Source: Desulfobacterales bacterium (GTDB lineage: Bacteria > Desulfobacterota > DSM-4660 > Desulfatiglandales > B25-G16). From it: 17,466 bases of DNA. The translations under genes were made by a program, and so were the position numbers. Position 1 is the first letter of the stretch, and each line of letters begins with the position of its first letter. The stretch is taken from assembly GCA_013375385.1 (NCBI GenBank), contig JABXJY010000019.1, forward strand, positions 3,759 to 21,224, in the 5' to 3' direction. Shown here one piece after another: positions 1 through 7,141 of the stretch. The notes below the pieces were generated by a model. The model was given only the letters and a program-made list of their open reading frames with translations, did not search any database and was not told where the DNA came from.

Positions 1-86
1 ACAGAGGACCTATAGGTTTGGGTGTCCTTCTCGCCATGACACTTCTGTTTCTCTATGGCTTGATTTATCTTATTGTATTGCGTTAG
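1..86 (+). CDS. C-terminal tail of an unidentified membrane protein (5' end outside window)
   Basis: An open frame enters the window at base 3 and stops at TAG 84-86, giving 27 residues that begin RGPIGLGVLL and end GLIYLIVLR. The stretch is almost entirely hydrophobic (Leu, Ile, Val, Phe, Tyr) with a closing arginine, so it reads as a final transmembrane helix whose end carries a positive charge. The tail is too short to assign a family. The frame could in principle be chance, but its composition and its continuity to the window edge favour a real gene end. The next gene starts 273 bases later on the same strand, so this gene may or may not share its transcript. Confidence 0.55.
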   Translation, partial: RGPIGLGVLLAMTLLFLYGLIYLIVLR

Positions 87-251
87 ATCGTGAAAAGGCC
101 CAGCCAAACACGAGCACGCCACCAGAAGGTTGATTTTTTTCCGCGCGCACGGTATATTTCTAATAGCTAAGAATGGCAATCGCTCTATAAGACATTAAAA
201 TTGCTCGATATTATTTTTTGAAACTGTCGAATTTGGCTGACTACTGTCCAC

Positions 252-263
252 TTGAAATTTCAA
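252..263. promoter_or_regulatory. 12-bp perfect palindrome upstream of the stress/signalling genes
   Basis: TTGAAATTTCAA is its own reverse complement. It lies in the 273-base gap (87-359) before the first UspA gene. A GC-rich hairpin, CGCCCC (269-274) with GGGGCG (284-289), follows within a few bases. No T-run follows the hairpin, so it does not look like a rho-independent terminator on the plus strand. An operator is possible but unproven, because a 12-bp palindrome is expected several times by chance in 17 kb. I see no convincing -35/-10 pair or gene in the rest of the gap. Confidence 0.2.
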
Positions 264-359
264 TTTCCCGCCCCTCCTGGCGTGGGGCGTGTTCCAGCAA
301 AAAAAGAAGAGTCGGAAAGCTTGAAATATCCAGAAGAGTTCAGAAAAGGAGAGCCAGTT

Positions 360-1208
360 ATGGAAGTCAAAAAGATGCTGTTCGTAACCGATTTCGAGGA
401 ATTGTGGTTTGATGCCTTACAATCGTTAATGGCTCTTAGAAAGGCGGGACTTGACCATGTGGTGCTCATGCATGTGATAGAGCGTAAGATAGGCTATTAT
501 ACTAAGGAGGAAAAGAGGAGGCTCATGGAAATGGCTGAAGTCCGTTTTATTGATTGGGCGGAGAGCCTCTTTGAGAAGGGTATGGAATGTGGCTCCTATA
601 TCGTGGAGGGAAATCCAGTTCCTAAGATTATGTCAACCGCAGAAGAGGAAAGGGTAGACCTTGTTGTAATCAGTCGTAAGAAAAGGACTAGACTGAAAAA
701 GCTCTACGTAGATTCTAAGACAATAGAATTTCTTCGGAAAACCACGACACCGGTCCTGGTACATAAGTACAAGGTTGAGTCTTCTGGCAGGGTGAATGAC
801 AAGCTGTTCGAGAGGCCGCTTTTGGCAACGGATTGGTCTCCTCCAGCTGATAGGGCACTGGAGTTTATAGTCGCTTTGAAAGGTATTATAAGAAAGCTAC
901 AGGTAATTCATGTTGTAACTGAGAAGGCCATGGCAGGTCTGGGGAAAATGGAGCTTAAGAAGATGGAAAGGGAGAGTAGAAGAAGACTGGATGAATTATG
1001 TGATACCCTTGAAGGTGAAGGAATGGAAGCAGAATCTCACCTCTACATCGGCGATCTTACCCAGATCGAGAATGCAGCTAGGGAACGTGATGCCACCCTC
1101 ATTGCCACAGGGACAACTAGAAAGAGTGCTTGGCAGGCGAGGTGGTTAGGGAGTGTTTCTCAGCGGCTGGCAGAGGTATCAGAATTGCCCACTCTATTGG
1201 TTCCTTAG
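360..1208 (+). CDS. Tandem-domain universal stress protein (UspA family), 282 aa
   Basis: The protein has two UspA-like alpha/beta domains, roughly residues 1-137 and 150-282. The first opens MEVKKMLFVTD and the second PLLATDWS, the usual beta1 and following loop. The C-terminal domain has the ATP-binding signature, GTTRKS (251-256) followed by LGSVSQRLAE (263-272). In the first domain the matching segment is ISRKKRTR (104-111) without the glycines, so only the second domain is likely to bind nucleotide. The frame opens upstream at a TTG (252), but ATG 360 is preferred because AAGGAGAG lies 346-353 at good spacing and the start matches that of the paralogous gene at 5560. Family role: cytoplasmic stress adaptation, often ATP-binding. 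It leads a same-strand block of kinases and receivers, which suggests a signalling or stress partner role (inference). Confidence 0.9.
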   Translation: MEVKKMLFVTDFEELWFDALQSLMALRKAGLDHVVLMHVIERKIGYYTKEEKRRLMEMAEVRFIDWAESLFEKGMECGSYIVEGNPVPKIMSTAEEERVDLVVISRKKRTRLKKLYVDSKTIEFLRKTTTPVLVHKYKVESSGRVNDKLFERPLLATDWSPPADRALEFIVALKGIIRKLQVIHVVTEKAMAGLGKMELKKMERESRRRLDELCDTLEGEGMEAESHLYIGDLTQIENAARERDATLIATGTTRKSAWQARWLGSVSQRLAEVSELPTLLVP

Positions 1209-1267
1209 TACCTGTAGCCCAAGCAATCCAGGGTATTGAAAGTAATTCATTGCACAGAGGGCATGAG

Positions 1268-3361
1268 ATGAAAGAAATCTTAGAGAACTCTAACATCGCC
1301 ATTGTCGGTGGAGGCAGGGTCTGTAAGGCCATCCTTGAGATTATCCTCGGAGAGAATTTTGTTGGCCAGAGACTGAACATCGCAGGTGTAGCTGATATCA
1401 ATGATGAGGCCGAGGGTTTGGTATATGCCAGAGACAAAGGGATATTCACGACCCTGGACTACAGGGATCTTTATAAAAACAAGAAGCTGAATCTGATCAT
1501 CGAGTTGACAGGAGATAATAGGGTTCTGGAGGAACTCAAGGCAACCAAACCAGCAGAGGTGAGGTTGATCGATCACTTCGAGGCCATGTCGGTGTGGGAC
1601 TTCCTTCAGATCGAGGAGGAGAGGGTAAGGATCAAGAGGGATTTAGGCAAACACCTCAGGAAGCCAGAGAAGATTGAGAGTGAGTTTGAGCTCTTTTCCC
1701 AGCAGCTCGCCAAGATTGTGGAGGAGCGGACCAGGCACTTGCAGTCGGTAGAGAGGGAGCTCGTTGAGAGGGAGAGGTTCCTGTCACAGATCATCCAGGG
1801 AAATACCATACCCACCTTTGTCATCAACAAGGATCACCTGGTCACCCACTGGAACAGGGCCTGTGAAAGGTTGACCGGCTATCGGGCTGAGGAGATCGTG
1901 GGAACCAATAAACAGTGGCTCCCCTTCAGGCCAAAAGAGAGGCCCAGCATGGCCGATGTTATCGTCGATGAAATGGAGGAGGATGAGATCAGGAGGTATT
2001 ACGGTGATAGGTGGAGGAAGTCGGCCCTCATTGAAGGTGCCTATGAGGCAGAGGAGTTCTTCCCCCACATAGGGGAGAAGGGCAAGTGGCTCTTCTTTGC
2101 GGCCGCACCGATAAGAGGGGCTGACGGGGAGACCGTGGGCTCCATTGAAACCCTCTGGGATATAACCGAGCGCAGGAAGGCGCAGGAGGCGCTCCAGAGG
2201 GCGCATGATGAGCTGGAGACGAGGGTGGAGGAGAGGACAGCTGAGCTCAGGAAGCTTAATGAGGAGTTACGGAGGTCAGAGGAGAAGTACAAGACCCTCT
2301 TTGACAGCGCCCCTAACCCTATTTTCATCATGGACGGGCAGGACTTTACGATCATCGATGTCAATGCAACAGCCCTTGATTGCTACCGGCAATCAAAGGA
2401 GGAGTTGCTGAACATGACATTTTTGGATCTGTTATATGAAGAGGATAAGGACCTTGAGGAGGGTCTGAGGAAACTCACGGAAGATCAATGCAGTTTTTAT
2501 CCCAGGAGGAGACACATCAAGAAGGGAGGAGAACCCTTCTATGTCAATATTGTGGCATGTCATGCGATGCATATGGGCATGGATTGTCTGATAGCAACCA
2601 CAACCGATATTGATGAAAATGTAGAAAAGGAGGCCCAGTTGGTACAGGCCAGTAAGCTAGCTACCCTCGGGACCTTGGCCTCAGGTATGGCACATGAGCT
2701 GACGCAGCCCTTAAATGTGATTCAGGTTGCAAGTGATTTCTTTTTGAAGAAGATCAAAAAGGGTGAAGAGGTCTCCACTGATGAGTTGAGAGCCATGGCC
2801 AAAGAAATAGGCAGCAATGTGGATAGGGCGTCAAAGGTAATCAAGCATATGAGAGACTTTGCCAGGCAATCTGACATCACCAGGACCAGGCTCAATATAA
2901 ACGAGCCCATTAAAGACATATTTAAGGTTATGGGTCAGCAATTAAGGGTACATCAGATAGAGATTGAACTCGATCTTGACCCACATTTATCCCTTATTAT
3001 GGCAGATCACAACCGGCTGGAGCAGGTCTTCATTAATTTAGTGACCAATGCCATGCATGCGATGGATGATAAGGGACTGAGATTGGGAGACAAGAAATGG
3101 CAGAGATTGCTCAAGATCCAATCATTCCCTGCTGATGGTCAGGTTGTGGTAACGGTATCTGATACCGGTGAAGGGATTCCAAAAGAGATGATTGATAAGA
3201 TATTTGAGCCATTTTTTACCACCAGAAAGGCGGGCCAGGGTACCGGGCTGGGGATGAGTATCAGTTACCGGATTATCAGCGACTATGGCGGAACAATAGA
3301 GGTGGAAAGTGAGGTAGATAGAGGTACTACCTTTACCTTGAAGTTTCCCTCTGTAGGCTAG
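1268..3361 (+). CDS. Soluble PAS-PAS sensor histidine kinase with N-terminal Rossmann-like domain, 697 aa
   Basis: Residues about 9-115 resemble a dinucleotide-binding fold: IAIVGGGRVCKAI at beta1, VADIND (42-47) with an acidic residue at the end of beta2, and LIIELTGDN (76-84). A coiled-coil linker (about 130-172) follows, then PAS1 (about 172-300, ending GSIETLWDITERRK), a second coiled coil (305-340), PAS2 (about 338-450), HisKA and HATPase. The phosphoacceptor is His476 in GMAHELTQPLN. The N-box is INLVTNAMHAM (589-599), G1 is DTGEGIP (632-638), the F-box is EPFFTT and G2 is GQGTGLG (656-662). There is no transmembrane segment or signal peptide, so it senses a cytoplasmic signal. The frame extends upstream to 1130 inside the usp gene; ATG 1268 is chosen because GAGG at 1257-1260 precedes it and the homologous domain begins just after. 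It starts 59 bases after usp1. The N-terminal fold is my structural inference. Confidence 0.9.
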   Translation: MKEILENSNIAIVGGGRVCKAILEIILGENFVGQRLNIAGVADINDEAEGLVYARDKGIFTTLDYRDLYKNKKLNLIIELTGDNRVLEELKATKPAEVRLIDHFEAMSVWDFLQIEEERVRIKRDLGKHLRKPEKIESEFELFSQQLAKIVEERTRHLQSVERELVERERFLSQIIQGNTIPTFVINKDHLVTHWNRACERLTGYRAEEIVGTNKQWLPFRPKERPSMADVIVDEMEEDEIRRYYGDRWRKSALIEGAYEAEEFFPHIGEKGKWLFFAAAPIRGADGETVGSIETLWDITERRKAQEALQRAHDELETRVEERTAELRKLNEELRRSEEKYKTLFDSAPNPIFIMDGQDFTIIDVNATALDCYRQSKEELLNMTFLDLLYEEDKDLEEGLRKLTEDQCSFYPRRRHIKKGGEPFYVNIVACHAMHMGMDCLIATTTDIDENVEKEAQLVQASKLATLGTLASGMAHELTQPLNVIQVASDFFLKKIKKGEEVSTDELRAMAKEIGSNVDRASKVIKHMRDFARQSDITRTRLNINEPIKDIFKVMGQQLRVHQIEIELDLDPHLSLIMADHNRLEQVFINLVTNAMHAMDDKGLRLGDKKWQRLLKIQSFPADGQVVVTVSDTGEGIPKEMIDKIFEPFFTTRKAGQGTGLGMSISYRIISDYGGTIEVESEVDRGTTFTLKFPSVG

Positions 3362-3427
3362 TGTTTGTGGGGTATAGCGAAGACTCGACATATATTTTGA
3401 GATATTAGCCAATTTAGACGTATTGAA

Positions 3428-4951
3428 ATGCCAAAGCTTTTGATTATAGACGACGAAGAAGGGATCAGGAATGTCCTATCCCTCTCTCTCGCTAGTGACG
3501 GATATGATGTATTGACAGCGGCAGGGGGGGAAGAGGGTATTGAGCTATTCAAGAATGAATCCCCACAGATAATTTTAACAGATATAAAGATGCCAGGCAT
3601 GGATGGAATTGAGGTCTTGAAACAGATCAAGGGACTAAACCCTGATGCCGAGGTAATAATAATAACCGGGCATGGGGATATGGATTCGGCTATTGATGCC
3701 CTCAAGCTCGATGCCTCAGATTTTCTGAACAAGCCTATAAAGGATGAGGCACTTTCAGTGGCCCTGAAGAGAGCAGAACAAAGGATAGCAATTAAGAAGA
3801 AATTGAATGAATACACAGATGACCTTGAGAATATGGTTAGAATAGCCACAGAGGAGGTAAAGAGAAGATCCGATTTCCAGAATAAGCTCATTTCATCTTC
3901 AAATGATGCGATTATTGCTACAGATAGGAAAGGATATATTGTCATCTACAATAGAGGTGCAGAAAGGATATTTGGATACCCTCGTTCCGAGGTCATACGA
4001 AAGATGAATGTCGACAAACTCTATCCGCAGGCAATAGTCTCAGAATTTAGGTCAGGATTAGAAAAGGGAGGTGATTTCAATCTATTAAAGTGGAGGGAGG
4101 TTGCCATTGTCGCCAAGGATGGGGAGATTGTTCCCACAAGATTTTCAGGATCTATTCTATATGAAGAAGATGAAGTGATAGGTAGCGTTGGCTTTTTCCG
4201 GGATCTGAGAGAGATAAAGAGGCTACAGGAGGACTTGATTAAATCTGAGAGATTGGCAGCCACGGGGCAGACTGTGGCAGGACTCGCCCATTATATCAAA
4301 AATATCTTAAATGGACTTAAGGGTGGCATCTATGTATTAAAGGTCGCACTTGACAGGAATCATACAGACAAGATAAAAACCAGCTGGGCGATGATAGAGA
4401 GGAATGTAAGCAGGATATCGGACCTGGCTCTTGACCTGCTTGCCTACTCAAAAGAGCGAAAACCCGAACCTGAAAATTGCTTTCCTAATGAGATAGTGGA
4501 AGAGGTATGTGTCCTTATGGAATCAAAGGCGAGGGAGAATAATATTGAGATAGAGAGAGCTCTTGATCCTCTGTTAGGCAAGGTATACATAGATCCAAAA
4601 GCTATACATAGGTCGCTGTTGAACCTGGTTTCTAATGCCGTCGATGCCTGCATCTTTGATTCCACAACAAAGAAACAGTGGCGGGTTACGGTAAACACAG
4701 CAGTCGAGGAAGATCATATCATCAGATTCGAGGTAGCGGATAACGGGATGGGCATGGATAGAGTGACACAGGAAAAAATCTTCTCCTCTCCTTTTAGTAC
4801 AAAGGGAGAAAGAGGAGCCGGATTAGGACTATTGGTCACTGAAAAGATAATCAAAGAGATTGGAGGGGAAATAAACGTGGAATCTGAACCGGGGAAGGGG
4901 ACCACGTTCACCATTTGTGTGCCGTATCAAGAGGTTCACTCCGTTAGATAA
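3428..4951 (+). CDS. REC-PAS-histidine kinase (hybrid with N-terminal receiver), 507 aa
   Basis: The N-terminal receiver domain (about 1-120) has the acidic pair D8/D9, phosphoacceptor D52 in TDIKMPGMDG, T80 and K102. A helical linker (120-150) leads to a PAS domain (about 152-265) and then a kinase core. The H-box is GLAHYIKNILNGLKGG with His288, a variant of the usual H-E pattern (HYIKN). The N-box is LLNLVSNAVDA (397-407), G1 is DNGMGMD (438-444), F452 lies in the F-box and G2 is GERGAGLGL (460-468). No membrane segments are seen. The architecture fits an intermediate kinase that receives phosphate from another kinase, plausibly the one encoded 66 bases upstream, or that is allosterically controlled through its receiver. 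No clear Shine-Dalgarno precedes ATG 3428, but the receiver begins directly at MPKLLIIDDE, so the start is sound. Confidence 0.92.
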   Translation: MPKLLIIDDEEGIRNVLSLSLASDGYDVLTAAGGEEGIELFKNESPQIILTDIKMPGMDGIEVLKQIKGLNPDAEVIIITGHGDMDSAIDALKLDASDFLNKPIKDEALSVALKRAEQRIAIKKKLNEYTDDLENMVRIATEEVKRRSDFQNKLISSSNDAIIATDRKGYIVIYNRGAERIFGYPRSEVIRKMNVDKLYPQAIVSEFRSGLEKGGDFNLLKWREVAIVAKDGEIVPTRFSGSILYEEDEVIGSVGFFRDLREIKRLQEDLIKSERLAATGQTVAGLAHYIKNILNGLKGGIYVLKVALDRNHTDKIKTSWAMIERNVSRISDLALDLLAYSKERKPEPENCFPNEIVEEVCVLMESKARENNIEIERALDPLLGKVYIDPKAIHRSLLNLVSNAVDACIFDSTTKKQWRVTVNTAVEEDHIIRFEVADNGMGMDRVTQEKIFSSPFSTKGERGAGLGLLVTEKIIKEIGGEINVESEPGKGTTFTICVPYQEVHSVR

Positions 4952-5015
4952 ACCAGACAATTTATTTGCGAGTAACTCAACAAACCAACAGACTCTATCA
5001 AAGGGAGGATTGACA

Positions 5016-5408
5016 ATGCCCAAAAAGGTACTCAATGTTGAGGATGATGTTGATGTAACAACATTTGTCTCCACTGTGGTAGAGGAAAATGGATATACCC
5101 CAATTGTGGCAAAAGATGGGGAAGAAGGGATGAGAAAGGTAAAAGAGGAGAGACCGCATCTGATTATTCTGGATATACTGATGCCAAAAGAGAGTGGCAT
5201 CAAGATGTATCACGAATTAAAGACCGATTCGTCCCTGAAAGATATCCCAGTTATCATTCTCTCCGCAATCTCTAAGAGGACATTTCTCAGGTCACAAGTG
5301 GCCTTGACCGAGTTTGGTGATGAAACCGTACCTGAACCTCAGGCATACCTCGAAAAACCAGTAGAGCCAGAGGACCTTGCTGAAATCCTGAAGAAAATTT
5401 TGGGCTGA
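5016..5408 (+). CDS. Single-domain (CheY-like) response regulator, 130 aa
   Basis: This is a stand-alone receiver. It has the acidic pocket E9/D10/D11, phosphoacceptor D53 in LDILMP, S83 in the Thr/Ser position and K114 in YLEKP. The alpha4 region is longer than usual, with about 25 residues (SKRTFLRSQVALTEFGDETV onward) before the conserved lysine; I infer this could be an added partner-binding surface. There is no output domain, so it must act by protein contact or as a phosphate shuttle. The frame is open back to a GTG at 4917 inside the preceding kinase gene. ATG 5016 is chosen because AGGGAGG (5002-5008) sits 7 bases upstream. It follows the REC-PAS-kinase gene by 64 bases and is probably its relay partner. 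Confidence 0.93.
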   Translation: MPKKVLNVEDDVDVTTFVSTVVEENGYTPIVAKDGEEGMRKVKEERPHLIILDILMPKESGIKMYHELKTDSSLKDIPVIILSAISKRTFLRSQVALTEFGDETVPEPQAYLEKPVEPEDLAEILKKILG

Positions 5409-5416
5409 GCCTCCTT

Positions 5417-5551
5417 ATGGGGCTTGATTGGTCTGTATCTTCGGAACAGGTCCTTGAACGTCTTTGCTCTAAAAGGTGCAGTGAAGAGGGTGGATTGATG
5501 ACAGATAACTCGGAATTTCCTATCCTTACTATACGTCCTGAGATCAAATAA
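5417..5551 (+). CDS. Possible small ORF, 44 aa, between receiver and usp2
   Basis: ATG 5417 opens an in-frame reading frame to TAA 5549-5551, starting MGLDWSVSSEQVLERLC and ending PILTIRPEIK. It fills almost the entire 151-base gap between the receiver and the second UspA gene. No good ribosome site precedes ATG 5417, but an internal in-frame ATG at 5498 has GAGGG (5486-5490) at 7-base spacing and would give a 17-residue peptide starting MTDNSEF. Its stop lies just before the ATG of usp2 (5560), which itself lacks a clear ribosome site, so it could serve as a coupling leader. I do not recognise the sequence as any known family. A chance ORF of this length is entirely possible. Confidence 0.3.
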   Translation: MGLDWSVSSEQVLERLCSKRCSEEGGLMTDNSEFPILTIRPEIK

Positions 5552-5559
5552 TATTGATC
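5542..5559. promoter_or_regulatory. Inverted repeat GATCAA-N6-TTGATC at the usp2 start
   Basis: GATCAA (5542-5547) and TTGATC (5554-5559) are exact reverse complements separated by ATAATA, and they abut the ATG at 5560. It could be an operator or a small hairpin occluding the start. Six-base arms with a six-base spacer are short enough to be chance. Confidence 0.2.
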
Positions 5560-6306
5560 ATGGAAGTAAGAAAGCTTCTCTATGCAACAAATCTTAAGGA
5601 GCCAACTCTTGATTCATTTGAAGGATTACTGGGCATTAAGGAAATTGGACTCGAGGAAATAATCCTTCTTTCTGGTAACCCACCAGAGGAGTTGAAGGAC
5701 CGATTATCTCACCACGGGATCAACCTAAGGGGAGTTGAGGGATCGGGCTCACTTGTTTCCAGGATTCTAGATTCAGTTAAGAGAGAGGATGTATCTCTTG
5801 TCGTGGCAAATCTCAAAAGAGAAAAGAGAAGGTTTATTAGGGGCTCAGATGCCAGAAATATAATAAAGAATACTCCCCTCCCCCTCCTGCTTATCAAAGA
5901 AAATAGCTACCCCAAGAAAGGCATATTTGATAGTGTAATACTTGCCACCGACTGGTCTACTGTAGCTCAAAGGGCATTGAACTATATGATAGGTTTGAAG
6001 GAGATAATAGGGGTGCTCGATATAGTCAATGTGTTAAATGAGAAACCGACCATACGGGATATCCGGCAGCTTAAAGAGAGGATTGAGGGGATTAGGAAAA
6101 TATGTTTAGAGGAGAAGATAGACGCAGAATCTCATATCTATGCTGGAAAGACACCGGAAGAGATCCTACTAGCGGCAAAGGACTATGGTGCTACTGTTAT
6201 TGTAATGGGAACTGGGTGCAAGAGTACTATTAAAGAGATATATTCAGGTAGTTCATCTTACAGGGTAGCGGAAAAGGCTCCTGTGCCTGTTTTGATCATT
6301 CCTTAA
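5560..6306 (+). CDS. Second UspA-family stress protein, 248 aa, paralogue of the first
   Basis: Two Usp-like halves are visible: a shortened N-terminal domain (about 1-113, opening MEVRKLLYATN) and a full C-terminal domain (about 122-248, opening SVILATDWSTVAQRAL). The ATP-binding signature is present in the second half, MGTGCKST (216-223) then SGSSSYRVAEKAPVPVLIIP. It is clearly paralogous to the product of 360-1208: both share the MEV(K/R)K start, ATDWS, the LK-II segment after it, and ESH-Y-G before the last strand pair. Compared with that paralogue, the N-terminal domain lacks roughly 35 residues between its second strand and following helix. ATG 5560 is chosen over TTG 5554 by this alignment. 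There is no strong ribosome site upstream. It is the last gene before the antiporter cluster. Confidence 0.88.
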   Translation: MEVRKLLYATNLKEPTLDSFEGLLGIKEIGLEEIILLSGNPPEELKDRLSHHGINLRGVEGSGSLVSRILDSVKREDVSLVVANLKREKRRFIRGSDARNIIKNTPLPLLLIKENSYPKKGIFDSVILATDWSTVAQRALNYMIGLKEIIGVLDIVNVLNEKPTIRDIRQLKERIEGIRKICLEEKIDAESHIYAGKTPEEILLAAKDYGATVIVMGTGCKSTIKEIYSGSSSYRVAEKAPVPVLIIP

Positions 6307-6309
6307 GGC

Positions 6310-6392
6310 TCGTTACTCGTGACTCGTTGCTGGTTACTCGTCATTTTAACAAGCCAGCTCAAACGTGTTACGGGCAGGGAGAAACCAGCAAC
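6310..6392. repeat. Degenerate short repeats (ACTCGTT/GCTGGTTACTCG type) with inverted copy, upstream of mrpE
   Basis: Bases 6310-6341 are built of near-copies of a 7-8 base unit (CGTTACTCGTGACTCGTTGC and so on). GTTGCTGGTTACTC (6326-6339) pairs with GAGAAACCAGCAAC (6379-6392) with one mismatch in 14, so RNA across the usp2-mrpE gap could form a long hairpin with a loop of about 39 bases. Similar words recur on the other side of mrpE. No T-run follows, so it is not a classical terminator. Confidence 0.6.
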
Positions 6393-6421
6393 AAGGAACA
6401 GATAATTAAGAAAGGTTGGAC

Positions 6422-7138
6422 ATGGAAGTTACGGTATTGGTGCAAGCAACAGATAAGGCCTTCGAGATTCTCGAGAAGGCCAGAAATGAGGCCAGGGAAT
6501 TATTATACAGTTCGGCTAAGTTAACCAGTGAAACAAAATCCTTAGCAGAAAGACGACAAGCCAGGGCTTTTTTATCTGGTGCTCAGCAATCAAAATTGGC
6601 GTTACGGAACTTTACTATAGCCTTCTTTGTGCTATTCGCCTTCTGGATTTTGCTCTCGGCTCGTTTTGATTATTTTCATCTTACCCTTGGCATTATTTGT
6701 TCTATGCTTGTTGCTTACATGTCTCACGATCTACTATTTTCTAACATCAGACTCGGAGACGTGAGGATCAAAGCCAGAAGATTCTTTGCTGCCGCTCCCT
6801 GGTTTCTGGGCCAGATTTTTTCTGCAAACCTGCATGTAGCCTACCTGGCCCTGTCCCCAAAGATGCCGGTAGACCCTCAAATAATAAGGTTTAAGACAAA
6901 ATTAGAGAGTGACATCTCCTGGGTGGCCTTAGCCAATTCCATTACCCTTACTCCCGGTACCATTACTGTGGATATCAGGGAAGGGGAGTTTTTCGTACAT
7001 GCCCTGGATAGAAAGGTTGCCTATGAGCTTAGTACTGGACAGATGGAGGATAAGATTGCCCATGTTTTAATGGAGGCAGATCACGTATACATTCAGGATG
7101 TATTGGATGTATCCCGGATATTTGGGGCACTTAAGTGA
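6422..7138 (+). CDS. mrpE: Mrp-type Na+/H+ antiporter subunit E with N-terminal extension, 238 aa
   Basis: The C-terminal portion, from about residue 60, is a standard MnhE/MrpE subunit: hydrophobic segments at about 62-80, 84-107 and 122-145, then the family hallmark IRFKTKLESD followed by ALANSITLTPGTITVD (169-184) and a small cytoplasmic domain to the end. The protein is longer than the usual roughly 160 residues because of an extra N-terminal segment (1-58) that is charged and helical (KAFEILEKARNEARELL) and has no membrane helix. ATG 6422 is chosen over TTG 6416, with AAAGG at 6411-6415. Role: membrane subunit of the multisubunit cation/proton antiporter. It opens the antiporter cluster and is flanked on both sides by short repeats. 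Confidence 0.92.
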   Translation: MEVTVLVQATDKAFEILEKARNEARELLYSSAKLTSETKSLAERRQARAFLSGAQQSKLALRNFTIAFFVLFAFWILLSARFDYFHLTLGIICSMLVAYMSHDLLFSNIRLGDVRIKARRFFAAAPWFLGQIFSANLHVAYLALSPKMPVDPQIIRFKTKLESDISWVALANSITLTPGTITVDIREGEFFVHALDRKVAYELSTGQMEDKIAHVLMEADHVYIQDVLDVSRIFGALK

Positions 7139-7141
7139 GCA

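Noticed and set aside
269..289. GC-rich hairpin CGCCCC/GGGGCG as a terminator of the upstream gene
   Set aside because: No T-run follows on either strand.
252..359. Longer N-terminus for usp1 (from TTG 252)
   Set aside because: The extension is Pro/Lys/Glu-rich with no Usp similarity; ATG 360 has AAGGAGAG and matches the start of the usp2 paralogue.
87..359. Sigma-54 promoter upstream of usp1
   Set aside because: GG sites near 235 and 279 do not have GC at the required 10-base distance, so the -24/-12 pattern is not met.
1130..1267. Longer N-terminus for the first kinase (frame open from 1130)
   Set aside because: It overlaps the conserved end of the upstream usp gene and has no matching domain; ATG 1268 has a ribosome site and directly precedes the Rossmann-like beta1.
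5287..5547. Minus-strand ORF of 86 residues
   Set aside because: It lies opposite the receiver gene end, is rich in Ser/Arg without domain character, and runs against the block's orientation; most likely a shadow.
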